From NCBI RefSeq assembly GCF_963675165.1, contig NC_087391.1, positions 3,119,001 to 3,183,000 of the forward strand: DNA of 64,000 nt, in the 5' to 3' direction. The translations under genes and the position numbers were made by a program. The notes below the pieces were generated by a model. It worked only from the letters and a program-made list of their open reading frames with translations. It ran no database searches and had not been told where the DNA came from. Of this stretch, positions 11,820 through 21,933 are shown one piece after another (position 1 is the stretch's first letter; each line of letters starts with the position of its first letter). The stretch is from Halichondria panicea (lineage: Eukaryota; Porifera; Demospongiae; Suberitida; Halichondriidae).

Positions 11820-12254
11820 GCTCTTGGAATTACTGCTGCTGCTTGGGATCAAGATAGAAATAAAAAGAATGGAGAAGTTCGTTCACAAGCCCTGAAGCTT
11901 TTCCCAATGGATGTTTTTCAGAACCATCTCGTCGGATTTATCATTGATGAAGCTCACTGTATAAAGAAATTCACTGTATAAAGAAATGGTAAGCAAACTC
12001 AATTTCATGCATGGATGCTGCTTGTTATTAAAATGATTTTTGTAGGGGTGATGAGTTTTGAAAGGAATTCTCTCAGTTGGGAGAGCATTATTGAAGATTA
12101 CGGCTACTGCAACACGGATTGCCGTAATCAAGTCATTGAACATGCAGCACCCATGTATAGTTGCCATCTCGCCGGACAATATTATTCTGAAAAAGTGAAC
12201 ACTTTTCAACCAATAGTTGACATTCTACAAAGAGAGGGCCCGCTATGTATATAA
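11820..12254 (+). pseudogene. RecQ-like DNA helicase fragment (motifs II-III)
   Basis: Covers the middle of a RecQ-type ATP-dependent 3'-5' helicase. Upstream of motif II it reads LKLFPMDVFQNHLVGFIIDE; the DEAH box (DEAHCIKK) follows. An intron at 11989-12045 (57 bp, G|GTAAGC..TTGTAG|G) joins in phase to give KKWGDEF, as expected for RecQ. Then come KEFSQLGE, the motif III-like TATATRIAVIKSLNMQ, and finally FQPIVDILQREGPL. Lesions: a 17 bp duplication of TCACTGTATAAAGAAAT (11954-11987) adds a stop just before the intron, TGA replaces a codon after GDEF, a deletion lies between QLGE and the TATAT motif, and TGA follows SPDNIILKK. Walker A and the C-terminal domains are absent here. The beginning is approximate. 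Confidence 0.75.
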
Positions 12255-12329
12255 TATAACTAGAGGATGCTTGTACCTTTATTAGGTGACGATGACAATG
12301 AGTCTCTGTGTGCAACGAAAAAAGAAAGA

Positions 12330-12703
12330 GGGGCGTCTGGCATAAAGCTGGTAGCCTTTGGGAGGTATCCTACTATCCCCTCTCCTTCATAGGCACTGTC
12401 ATCACCAGAGGAGACATCGCCATTGCTGTCCTCAAGCTGTTCAAGCACATCAGCACAAGTAAACAATCTAGCCATAGCTATAAACTTCGTGCGGTAAGAT
12501 GCTAAGATGCTAATGAAATTTTAACATAGCAACGTGGCTTGGAAATTTCTAGACTAAATTGCACGTGATTCTACAGCTCTTCCTCTATACAGGGATGTGC
12601 GTAGTTCGAGGTACTTCCTAAGTATAGAATTTCGCAAAAAAAGTCACTATTGCGGGTCACTATTGCGGGCCACGATCGTGGCCCGTGGCGGTTAAAGGGT
12701 TAA
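12330..12703 (-). mobile_element. piggyBac-like 5' end with first transposase exon (copy 2)
   Basis: On the minus strand, TTAA (12700-12703) is followed by CCCTTTAACCGCCACGGGCC, the palindrome GGGCCACGATCGTGGCCC, a leader, and an ATG at 12475. The open frame reads MARLFTCADVLEQLEDSNGD then VSSGDDSAYEGEGIVGYLPK, an acidic N-terminus of PGBD type that is longer than in the copy at 5313. No DDD catalytic core follows. The left boundary is approximate because it merges with the end of the helicase fragment. Confidence 0.7.
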
Positions 12704-12735
12704 AATAACACCTTTTTTAGAGTGTTATTTTAACA
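12702..12735. repeat. Short hairpin
   Basis: TAAAATAACAC and GTGTTATTTTA form an 11 bp perfect stem around a short CTTTTTTAGA-type loop, directly outside the TTAA of the piggyBac-like fragment. Confidence 0.6.
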
Positions 12736-12814
12736 AAAAGATTGGTTACCTCTGTTGCAAAATTTTTAACTAATTTTTTGGGTTATTTTAACTAAACTGT
12801 TTTTACGGTGTACT

Positions 12815-13076
12815 ACTTACCAGAGTCAGAGTCACACAGTGAGCCCTCTCCTGGTCTTTCACCGTCCTGGTCCATAGTGCTAGCGTCTAGGTCCATGTTA
12901 GCCTTTGGGAGGTATCCGTCATCACCAGAGCCATTGGGCACAAGTAAACAACCTACGTGCGGCTAATATTTTAACTTGGAAAATTCTAGACTAAATTGCA
13001 ACAGCTCATACAGGGATGTGCTCTATACAGGGACCTCCTGGGCCACGATCGTGGCCCGTGGCGGTTAAAGGGTTAA
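12815..13076 (-). mobile_element. piggyBac-like 5' end, degenerate (copy 3)
   Basis: TTAA (13073-13076) is again followed on the minus strand by CCCTTTAACCGCCACGGGCC and GGGCCACGATCGTGGCCC, but the start codon region is deleted. The fragment retains the exon end that the other copies lack: it encodes MDLDAS and SLCDSDS-like residues and then a consensus donor (GACTCTG|GTAAG, inverse of 12815-12830). This confirms that the family's first exon ends there and that only 5' heads remain. Confidence 0.65.
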
Positions 13077-13849
13077 GTAGGTAAGGTAGCTTGAGAACAC
13101 CCGTGCCAGATAATGCTTCGTGCCTTCCGCGTCTAAGTGATTCATTTTCAGCAAGTGAAACCATTTCTTAGATCTTCTTCTAACAAAATAAATGTCAAAA
13201 TGTGTTCCATAATTTAGTGCTCCATAATTTAGTCGTTAAGATAGTACATTTTTCAGCTTGAGTTAGCTTTAATCTCGAAGGTACGTTTACGAGCCGCCAG
13301 GTATCAACTACATGTTTGCCACTACATGTTTCCTTTACGAGAAACTTTGGATTGTCTTTCCACTGATGATTTTTGATCATTCTCACCCAGATTCAATTCG
13401 AACTGATTAACAGGTGTCTTCTCGACATCTTTACCGTCAATGTGCAATAGACATTGCTTATTTGCAGTCTTTCACATAGTGTCCAGAACGTATGTTCTGT
13501 GATTCATGAACGAGTTCTTGAAGCTCACTGCTAGCAGCATCGTCTTGCACTTACGACCAGAAGTTGATGTAACCTGCTGTAACCTGCACTTCACCACAGC
13601 ACTTCACCACAGCAGAATCTCTTTGTGTACATGGCTTCTACATGGCTTCTTCTGATAAAATCCAGCTCGCAGTACTCTGATAAGCATCGATGAAAACTTG
13701 TTAGAGATGCCATGCCTCAACGAATGCCATGCCTCAACGAAACTTTTGGTCTAACACAGTACTTCCAGTAAAATTACTAATATCTGTCTAATAGTAAGCA
13801 ATTTTTTGTGTCCTTGTTTGATCAATGTTTACGTCTGCCAAAGTCTACA
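13077..13849. other. No supported gene
   Basis: A 63-codon minus-strand frame at 13195-13386 (includes KTQWKDNP-like basic residues) has no recognisable domain. Local exact duplications at 13560-13640 and a 17 bp one at 13707-13740 are present. Confidence 0.4.
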
Positions 13850-14320
13850 GGGCGGTACAACAGTGTCAAAATTATGAGGGGGTATCTTTTCAGCAAGAGG
13901 GTTATTCTACAGACAGTGTCAAAATTATATAGGGTGTCTTTTTATATGGGGTGTCTTTTATATGGGGTGTCTTTTCAGCAAGGGGCTACACACAGGGTAT
14001 AGTGTTAAAAAATTGTATGAGGTGCAAGGGATTATTCTACGGACAGTGTCAAAACTATATGGGGTGTCTTAATTTTTCAGCAAGGGCTATACAGTATTAA
14101 AATTATGAGTCCAGGACAGGGTGCTACTTAGAAACTACTGCTTCTGCAAAGGGGTATTCAGGGTTAAAGGTAATTAAATTGTATGAGGTGCAAGGGGTTA
14201 AAGGTAATTAAATTGTATGAGGTGCAAGGGATTATTCTACGGACAGTGCTACTTAGAAACTACTGCTTCTGCAAAGGGGTATTCAGGGTTAAAGATCACA
14301 GGGTTAAAGGTCACTGAAAG
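13850..14320. repeat. Irregular tandem repeat
   Basis: Words such as ACAGTGTCAAAATTAT, GGGGTGTCTTTTCAGCAAGG, TTGTATGAGGTGCAAGGG and CTACTTAGAAACTACTGCTT recur two to four times in varying order. No stable unit length is seen. Confidence 0.7.
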
Positions 14321-14424
14321 TCCACGTGGTGAAGAAGAAGAAGAGATGGACGAGCTGCTCGCAGTCTCCTCGAGAATGCTTTGTCGCAGTAGCAGCTTTC
14401 GAACAGTGGGGTTCAGTGGTAAAA

Positions 14425-14552
14425 GAGTCGGGAGAGTGGGTGAAAGTAGGGTGAAAGTAGAGTCAGGGAGAGTAGGTGAAAGTAGTCTAGGAGAGTACGA
14501 GTGTGGGGGGGGCTGTGGGGGAGAGGGGAAGGGGGGAGAGGGGAAGGGTTCC
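14425..14552. repeat. Purine-rich tract
   Basis: Plus strand is nearly all G and A: repeats of GGGAGAGTGGGTGAAAGTAG, then GGGGAGAGGGGAAGGGGGGA. Such a strand could form triplex or G-rich structures. The open frames on both strands here are composition artefacts. Confidence 0.7.
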
Positions 14553-14585
14553 ATTAAAGAAAGCACAGTAGAGATATAAAATTAA

Positions 14586-14962
14586 TTGTTCTGCATACAG
14601 GAAATGTTACTGTTCGGCAACCACCGCGGCCGAGAGCTTCCAGGAAGCTCTCGCTCTGGTACTGATCGGCAACCTCCGCGGCCGAGGCTTCCAGGAAGCT
14701 CTCGCTCTGGTACCGGTAATGTGCCACAGCTCATGTCAAGCCGACGTGGTCTATCACTGCCCACTCGCCGTCCTCCGTGGATGTCAGAATATGGGGAACA
14801 GGTAAAAAAACGAGCTGAGTAACTGCACGAATTTATTTGTCTGGCAAATGTGGATCAGTCAATTCCAATGGAAAAAGCAGACCTCATCAATGCTGGGCTT
14901 GGACCAATGCTGGGCTTGGACCAATGAATATGGCGAGGTATTTGAGTTCCACGATGAACTTC
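14586..14962 (+). pseudogene. Fragment of a dispersed, probably transposon-borne gene
   Basis: After an acceptor-like TTCTGCATACAG the plus strand reads a Ser/Arg/Pro-rich segment (LPGSSRSGTDRQPPRPRLPG), encoded by a 52 bp tandem repeat at 14616-14720. It then reads LMSSRRGLSLPTRRPPWMSE, a TGA, and EFICLANVDQSIPMEKADL followed by INAGLGPM. The EFICL...IP...EK..LI.AGLG pattern is one I associate with multi-copy transposon-linked proteins in sponges and cnidarians; the exact family is uncertain. A 17 bp duplication (14889-14922) breaks the frame after AGLGP; with one copy removed, the frame continues as MNMARYLSSTMNF. The fragment stops where the dispersed repeat at 14963 begins. Confidence 0.45.
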
Positions 14963-15093
14963 TTAACCGAATAGCCGCGGTTATGATTTCAAACGTAGTA
15001 CCGCCTACCGCGGAACCAAAATCTAATTAATTTTAAATTACTTTCATTATCAGCTCCTAGCAAAGAAAGATGCGTAGCTAAGAAGCAGTAGCA
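14963..15093 (+). repeat. Dispersed repeat, second copy at 57560-57691
   Basis: Begins TTAACCGAATAGCCGCGGTT and ends AAGAAGCAGTAGCA, including TTACTTTCATTATCAG, a good splice acceptor. It is about 95% alike to 57560-57691 by eye. The terminal TTAACCGATTAGCCGCGGTT-type word also ends the arms of the palindrome at 61165-61414. Confidence 0.85.
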
Positions 15094-16497
15094 TCCTGAT
15101 TGATATCAACCTACAATCTTCTTTCAGTGTGCATGCTCCCATTTTTTCACAAAAATTTAATGTTTTTTGCACTTGAAATAATAATTAATAGTAAGAATCT
15201 ATATAGTCACTTTGTGTGCATCAGTTAATTATGCATCAGTTATTCTAGACATATCGTGTTTCAGCGGGTTCCCCCCCTCGTTGTTCACCTTGGCCTTGGG
15301 CTTGGTTTATCACAACACATGTCTAGTATAATTATATATTCAATAGCTTACTGATGTTATATTTTTTCCTTCATTCTCTTCCCTCCACACCTTCATTCCC
15401 TCCACACCTTCATCTCAATCTCCCTCCTCCTCTGTCGTTCCTCCCCGATCTCTATCCTTCTTCTTGCCTCTGTCCACGCCTCTTGCCTAACACTCTTGGT
15501 ACAGCTATTTGGTTACTTCACTATTTGGTTTGGACACGACAATGTCCCCGCTCTCCCCCCGCTCTCCGTCTCCGTCGCCATCGCCATTTCTATCTGCCTG
15601 CCCAAGCAGTGATCACACGATATACTGTCGAGTAATTTTTCATCCTCCACTGACGTTTTCAGAATAGGACTGTAGCTGTGTTAGTACTGTTGTTAATAGC
15701 CATGTTGCATTAAATGATCCACTTTTATAGAACATGCAGAATTACCCACCCACTCAAGTTTTACCTAAAAAGGCGCAACTTTCCTTAACACCATGTTCAA
15801 TACATCATGTTCAATACATAATAATCATTACACCAATCAAACACGAGCAAGATTATTATTATGTACTGCTATTATCATTGTCAATAAAATAAGAGTTATT
15901 AATTTAGTCAGACATGGTCATAGTGAAGTACGCTGAAAGCCGATCAGCCATGCACGAATAAGCGAACGTAATGTACTACCTGTACAGTACTTAGTGTAGG
16001 AGTATGATCACATTAGGAGTACCTTTTCCTGCAAGAAAGATAAACATGTAAACATTAAACTGACCACACTTATCTAATGGCAGTTCAACCACATTGTATA
16101 CACACATACATGTAATCAGAATATCTGCAATCATAATTAATACTAAATCACAAACAGCATAACACAGTACGGTATATTTATCAGTGTACACATTTAAATT
16201 ACACGGGAAAGCATCACGGGAAAGCATGTACTTTGAATTGTAGGGAAATTACACACGTACGTACACACTTAGTCAAACTTGGGATTCCAGGATACACGTC
16301 AGAATGCAACGTATCAAAATTTTGCACCGTTTCGCCAAAACCCACTGAAATGCACACGGTCTCAACGGCAGATATCACCGTGTTTTTTTTGCAAGACAAT
16401 GGAATGCCGGGTGCATGAAACAAAATTATGAGGCGACTACCATGAAATGGTTTATGAATGTACCTGTAAGCCAGACTCGGATCCATGCGCCTGCACA
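15094..16497. other. No supported gene
   Basis: A C/T-rich stretch at 15360-15620 gives a Leu/Pro-rich open frame that I regard as compositional; it also contains a 17 bp-period duplication (15381-15413). The rest is AT-rich with small duplications (15795, 16203). Confidence 0.4.
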
Positions 16498-16861
16498 CCC
16501 CCTCCCCACACACACAAACACGGTGTGCGGTGTGCACACACACACACACGACATGCACACCCCCTCCACACACCCACATACACAAACACGGCGTGCACAC
16601 CACACGCCGTGTGTGTGTGTGTGTATGGCCTGTGTGTTGTGTTGTGGGGTTGTGTGTGTGGTGTGTGTGTGTGTGTGGTGTGTGTGTTGTGTGTGTGCGT
16701 GTGTGTTTGTTGTGGGGGGTGTGTGCACCCCGTGTGTGTATGTGTGTGCACATCGTGTGTGTTGTGTGGGGGGGGTGTGCATGCGGGGTGTGTGTGCGCA
16801 TGTGTGGGGGGGCCGTGTGTGTGTGGGGGGTGTACACGCATGTGGTGTGTGTGCGTGTGTG
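16498..16861. repeat. Small palindromic CA/TG array with GGCGTGCACACC core
   Basis: The plus strand is CA-rich with CACACGGCGTGCACACC-type words to about 16606, then switches to TG-rich sequence carrying the inverse word to 16861. The switch lies in CACACCACACGCCGTGTGTG. The core is the same as in the 25 kb array at 29240-54480. Confidence 0.95.
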
Positions 16862-16890
16862 TCAGTGGCGGAGGGTCCCCCCTTTTGAAG
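16862..16890 (+). mobile_element. CAGTGGCGGA-type element terminus
   Basis: CAGTGGCGGAGGGTCCCCCC abuts the TG array. CAGTGGCGGA followed by a run of G or C is a common end of hAT-like non-autonomous elements. An inverted relative lies at 25608-25725. Family assignment is tentative. Confidence 0.45.
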
Positions 16891-17140
16891 TTAACTTAAT
16901 GACACCAGCTAGTTAGCTATTTATCAGTTTTTGTAGCTATTGTAATTTGATTCAATGATTGTACCTGTTGTTTTGATGTATCAACTGCCAAAGGAGTGTT
17001 CAGGTTAGCGTAGGCTAGCTAGTTGACTGTTCGTGGCAGCTACTACGCAAGTCTATTATGGGACTTCCCCTGGCTGAGTATGGGATTTTCCCTAGTCACG
17101 TGTGACCGGAAGTGGGCGTAACTCCAGCAACTTTCGCGGG

Positions 17141-17735
17141 ATCGACTACAGCGGTTTTCATAGTTCTTGCATTTGCAATGTCTAGAGCGGAAGTACTTGT
17201 CATGTGAACCATTACGTAACAAGATTGAATTTCTACCTCATTCCAAACCGATTTTTTTCCAATACATCCAAATTCAACCTTTGGAAATAGCCTTTGCATG
17301 CAAGCCTTTTTTAATCCGCTGAAGCTACCTTTGAGATTGTAAGCAGTTCAAATAGTTTTGTGAGCTACTATTAGTAACACAAGACTGGATGTCTGGAGCT
17401 AAGACTGTCTGTATGACTCATCAGCTTGCAGCAACACAAAATGAGTAGTCAGGCCGGGGCAAGCCACTTCAACCAGTTCCTTATAATAGTTTCTTATAAT
17501 ACTGGAAAGCTACACTCCTATTTCAGACTTCTCTGATTAACTAGTAATGAGTATAAAATTTATATCAATGTACAAAAAAACTAGCCTGACTCAGCAATAT
17601 TTGTGCTCCCGTGATGTCCTTTAAATGTTTGGGAATATCACGTGATAAGTGACTTCCGCTCTAGACATTGGAGATGCACGAACTCAGAAAACCGCTGTAA
17701 GTTCACCGAAGTTGATGAGGATCACGTGATACTGA
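17141..17735. repeat. Inverted repeat pair, about 60 bp arms
   Basis: The segment at 17144-17200 (ACAGCGGTTTTC...AATGTCTAGAGCGGAAGT) is the inverse of 17650-17710. The right arm continues into TTCACCGAAGTTGATGAGGA followed by TCACGTGAT (17699-17732), which recurs inverted at 25627-25660. It looks like a non-autonomous DNA element with a ~450 bp centre and no coding capacity. Confidence 0.6.
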
Positions 17736-18395
17736 TCGCTCCTCACAACATTAATTTATGCAAGGAAACTTCAGTGATTCAATAACTACACATGATTAAG
17801 CCTATGCAATTATTATTGCATGCTAGCTATATGGATGCTACACTATGAAGGCAGTTGATGACATAATTATTAAATCTTAGAATGATATTATAAGACTATA
17901 TCAGCCAGGAAGATCTGGATCTGGATCTTGGATATTATTTTCTCACACATGGGGGAATGAGCGCGCATGTGCATTACATCCACAGGAATAATTAAAGGGT
18001 GTGTCCAAAGAGATCAATTTTCACAAATGGCTACTGCTAGCTAGCTGTTTTAACAGACATTTTCTGAGTATTGTAGCTAAGAAAAAGCTAGCGCTTTAGT
18101 GCAAGGCTAACTCATAATTATGTTGAATAGAAAGTTTGTGCGGACAGATGATGCTATGAAAGATTCTGAAGAGACTGCAACAGCCTTCAATGCGAGTCAA
18201 ACTAGCCATAACTCGAGAAAGAAGCTTTAGTTTGCTAATCCACGAATCAAAATCCAAGAGAACGTGGCTAGAAGCCTATAGAAGCTGTTAGCTTTCGTCG
18301 CATTGCAACCGTTGAGCAGTTACAGCTGGAACACACACACACACAGTCAGCTTTACCGTATGGGCCCTCGTGCGGCTACGCTCACAGCATATTCA
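17736..18395. other. No supported gene
   Basis: AT-rich with an ATCTGGATCTGGATCTTGGA microrepeat at 17928 and a short ACACACACACAC run at 18331. Nothing else is identifiable. Confidence 0.4.
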
Positions 18396-18482
18396 ACCCT
18401 AGCCTCGGTCCCAGGCCGATTTTTTTTTAATAGAACGAAGTTGAAAAATACGGCCTGGTATTGATTGTATCTGGGCGTGGCA
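18396..18482 (+). repeat. Dispersed CGGCCTGGTAT repeat, copy 1
   Basis: Contains GCCTCGGTCCCAGGCCG and CGGCCTGGTATTGATTGTAT, themselves partly inverse to each other, then CTGGGCGTGG. An inverted copy is at 19627-19748 and a shorter one at 60044-60091. Confidence 0.65.
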
Positions 18483-18679
18483 GGAACCGGAAACAAAAGC
18501 AGTGATTCTTTACATTTTGTTTCCTGCTTTTTTTCTGTAATACTAAAGGTGTACGTAGAGGCATTTTACTCCCGTAAAAGTTACAGTAATTTAGCTCCGT
18601 GTCATGTTCTCAATTTATAGCTAGCTAGCTATGGCATGCAACGCGTTGTCTTGTTTGAAGCAAGATGGCCCACTCTCAT

Positions 18680-19610
18680 GGCAGAACAGGCCCAGGCTCT
18701 CAAGCTCCTGTTTGAGGGAAGGGACGTGTTTATCTGGTTCCCAAACTCAGGTATATTAAGGACTGGGACCTTCAATTATTGCTGAATCAGCTAAAACGCA
18801 GCCACGCCCACGATTTTTAATATGTTTTGTGTGTAAAAATTTTGTGCAGCTACTGATCTTTTTTAGTTCTAAAAACGGTGTTCTAAACCTTCCTTTTAGC
18901 TCTTAATTCTTAGTGTAGTAGGTAGTTCAAAGGCTTAAGCAGACATATCTGCTGGGAGAGAGCCACTTCTTTGGCCAAAGGTGAGATTTTGCACAAAACT
19001 TAGTCTTACAGCTGACAATAAGTGACATTTTTATTTTTATAGGCTAATAACTTACTCTAAATAGAACATGATGCTGTCTCCCAGCGGATATGTCTGCTTA
19101 AGCCTTTGAACTACCTACTACACTAAGAGCTAAAAGGAAGGTTTAGAACACCGTTTTTAGAACTAAAAAAGATCAGTAGCTGCAAAAAATTTTTACACAC
19201 AAAACATATTAAAAATCGTGGGCGTGGCTGCGTTTTAGCTGATTCAGCAATAATTGAAGGTCCCAGTCCTTAATATACCTGAGAAGGGGTATGGCAAGTC
19301 TCTCTGCTATATCAGTTGCTACCCTTTTTAATGGACTACAAGCTAGGTAGGACCAAGGCTCCTCCTGTTGACAAAAGTGTTGTTCTTGTTAATTGTCTCT
19401 CCCCTTGTATCTCTCATCAGGAGACTCATGATTGACCAGATCAGGAGTCTAAACAATAGAGGTGTTTCTGCTGCCATCCTCAGTAGCAATAAAGGAATCG
19501 ACAAAGATTTGGTTGCCACTGCCAAAGAAGTGTCTTCTGGGAAGTATTTCCTGCTGTATACTGCCCCAGAGGCTATTGTTGAAGACCACTGTTGGAGGAT
19601 TCATTTTTTG
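18680..19610 (+). pseudogene. RecQ-like DNA helicase fragment (motifs 0-Ib), split by an element
   Basis: N-terminal part of a RecQ-type helicase. Before the insertion it reads AQALKLLFEGRDVFIWFP (ends about 18745); after the element at 18746-19283 it resumes with YGKSLCY. Removing the element and one copy of its AA target duplication gives FPKGYGKSLCYI, a complete Walker A. Downstream the reading, in shifted frames, is LLPFLMDYKLGRTKAPPVDK and SVVLV, then SPLVSLI, MIDQIRSLNNRGVSAAILSS, and LYTAPEAIVEDHCW. At least two single-base-type shifts lie at about 19311 and 19395, plus a short insertion before MIDQIR. Homology ends near 19605. With the fragment at 11820-12254 it indicates a multi-copy RecQ-like family, but these are separate copies. 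Confidence 0.8.
18746..19283. mobile_element. Palindromic non-autonomous element (copy 2) inside a helicase
   Basis: A 538 bp near-perfect inverted repeat with ends CTCAGGTATATTAAGGACTG and its inverse. The arms include AACGCAGCCACGCCCACGAT and AAGCAGACATATCTGCTGGG. The target duplication is AA. The plus strand is non-coding. Confidence 0.92.
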
Positions 19611-19626
19611 TTGTACCACGAGTCAA

Positions 19627-19748
19627 TTTGTTTATGTATTAAAAAACCACGCCCAGATCACGCCCAAATACAATCAATACCAGGCCTAGTAGGCGACCAA
19701 GCGTTCAATTGGAGACGGATCGGCCGGGGGTCGAGGCTAATTCAACCC
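19627..19748 (-). repeat. Dispersed CGGCCTGGTAT repeat, copy 2 (inverted)
   Basis: The inverse strand reads AGCCTCGACCCCCGGCCG, then GGCCTGGTATTGATTGTAT and TTGGGCGTG. It is inverted relative to 18396-18482, so the two copies bracket the second helicase fragment. Confidence 0.65.
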
Positions 19749-20809
19749 CTACTCAGGTGCATTAAGGACTGGGACCAGGAAAACTGGATGAAAATATGAT
19801 CTGTCTTTGGCAAGTGTTTTCTGACAAACCAAGGCATCCTCAAGAACAAGATAGAAGGATTCCATAATTTTGATGCATATACTATAATTTTAACATTAAT
19901 TTTATAGACCACGCCCATTTAATTGATTACATTCATTAAATTTTGCTACATCAGCAACACAAACCATTCATTCCGGAAGGGAAAAGGGAGGTTTGAGCTG
20001 GAATTTTCTGTATAATCATGTTTATAGTAATGCCTAGATACTATCAACATGGGGAGGGAGCACTTTGTCCAGCTAAATGCGAGATACTGTACAACTATAT
20101 TCTGGTCAGGTTGCGACAACAGCAACTGAGCCACACATATTTGCAGTGTCATCACTTTTTTATTTTTCACAGTTTGTCTTTAAAAATGGTTTACAACACA
20201 ATAATAACATCTAAATAACATACAGGAAGAGGACCAGAACATTGAACTGAGAATTGTCTCTATATCAAACACCTATATAATTATGTCATTGAATTATGTC
20301 ATTGCACTAGCTTGAGCCATTGTACGTGCTCGCTCTGTATCAAAGCAAAAAAGCAAAATGAGACCACATAATTATTGTGTTAGCATAATAACATCTTTCA
20401 TTGCAAAATACAAGATAGTATATACATTAATACAAGATACATTAATACAAGATACAAGCACTCAATAGCTTACTGAATATTGAAGTTGCTGTACATGTAA
20501 TTATTGCAACACCCACTCAACCTAAAGTGAGTGGGTGTGGTTTGCGCATGCGCATTAGGTGTGTTGCTGAAAAACGACAGTACAGCAACTATGCAAGAAG
20601 CTACACCGCGGGAAAATCCTGGTGTCACACTGGGCTGACTTTACATTGTAATTCAACACAAAGTATTGGCCAAGCTACAGCAAACACAAACAACTACACG
20701 ATTATTATATATACTGTACACACACACACAACTAATGCTTACGGGGCTACCGCTATTTTGTCATTACTGTCATTACTGTTTTTTTTATAACAAAATTAAT
20801 CGTAAAGTA

Positions 20810-21452
20810 CTCAGGGGTATTAAGGCACGTCCAGAATCAAAAATTAGCCAACGTCACATACATCGAAAAGTATTCAATATTAAACATAGTAATTGCACAT
20901 ATTGTTTTGTCATAACAATTTAAGTATCCTTAAATGAAAATAAAAATCATGTGACCATCATGTGACCAATTAAAATGAAATTTCCTTGTAAAACTAAATT
21001 ATAAAAAGAGGATTTGTTCCAGCTTAGTTAGATCCTATCTTTTCCTGGAATCCTGATGTACATATCATATACTGATGAAATCCAGCTGCGCAAAAGCAGA
21101 TTCATAGGTAATCATGGTCTACACAAACAACATGCTAAGATTTACTCCCTGAGATCTCCTCCTAACTTTCTTGTTTGGCTGCACTCTGTCTTGCGCAGCA
21201 GGAAGCAGGAAACAAGTTCTCTACTATCTAATAGTCTTAGTTAAGGCCTTTAATAGCTGCTAGGTACCCTACAACAAATCCGTTTTCAGGGTTTTACTCG
21301 ATCAACTAGCTACGGTCAACTTCAGTAAGTTCAGTACAGTGTCATGTGACCGAAGCTCCACCCCCACTAGTAATTGCAGACGTTCCAATGCGATGACGCT
21401 ATGTGTATGAATATCATTATAACAAAATTCCTTGTCATTTTAATTTGGACAG
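20810..21452 (+). mobile_element. CTCAGGGG element, right end lost
   Basis: Begins CTCAGGGGTATTAAGGCACG and follows the copy at 21934 almost base for base (includes ATCCTATCTTTTCCTGGAAT and GATGAAATCCAGCTGCGCAA) up to TTTGGACAG, where it breaks off before the terminal CCTTAATGCCCCTGAG. Left flank is TA. Confidence 0.8.
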
Positions 21453-21785
21453 TAGGTACAGTAATAAGATACGTACGTAAAACAATGGCACAACTATTAC
21501 TAATTACCAATTGAAGAGTTAGGCCCTATCCTACATAATAAATGAATACTTATTCCTTCTTGTAATTCTATACACATCTGCTTACCTATAGTCATCTGTG
21601 CATGATGGATGATGAAAACAGTGGCCTCATGTATAATTCACAGAAATAAATACCCGATCAACACCAGTACGTAAGACAGTAATGTAACTTGTACAGATCA
21701 AGTGGCATTGGATTAACTATTATAAACGTTGTTCGTACAGTGATTAATTCGTACAGTGATTAATCGCGTATCAGTAATTGTATGT

Positions 21786-21844
21786 CGTCAAGGCAGTAAT
21801 TGCACGTCGTCATTAACGACGTGCAATTACTAGTAGCCTTGACG
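21786..21844. repeat. Strong hairpin
   Basis: AGTAATTGCACGTCGT (21795-21810) pairs with its exact inverse at 21816-21831 around a CATTA loop; the stem extends outward through GTCAAGGC and GCCTTGAC, with a 4-base bulge on the right. Confidence 0.85.
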
Positions 21845-21933
21845 ACCGCACGTTCGAATAACGGCCACGGCAAATTTTTTACTGAAACTGCAGCTAAAAG
21901 TGTCTTAATCAATAGTATGGCTAAGAGTGCAAT

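Noticed and set aside
12702..12735. Hairpin as a transcription terminator
   Set aside because: Eukaryotic context, no adjacent gene end and no U-tract logic; more likely a small repeat.
14217..14579. Gly/Glu-rich frame and its Pro/Ser-rich opposite
   Set aside because: Both are readings of the purine-rich tract at 14425-14552.
15354..15635. Leu/Pro-rich 93-codon frame
   Set aside because: Encoded by C/T-rich sequence with an internal 17 bp-period duplication; no domain and no splice context.
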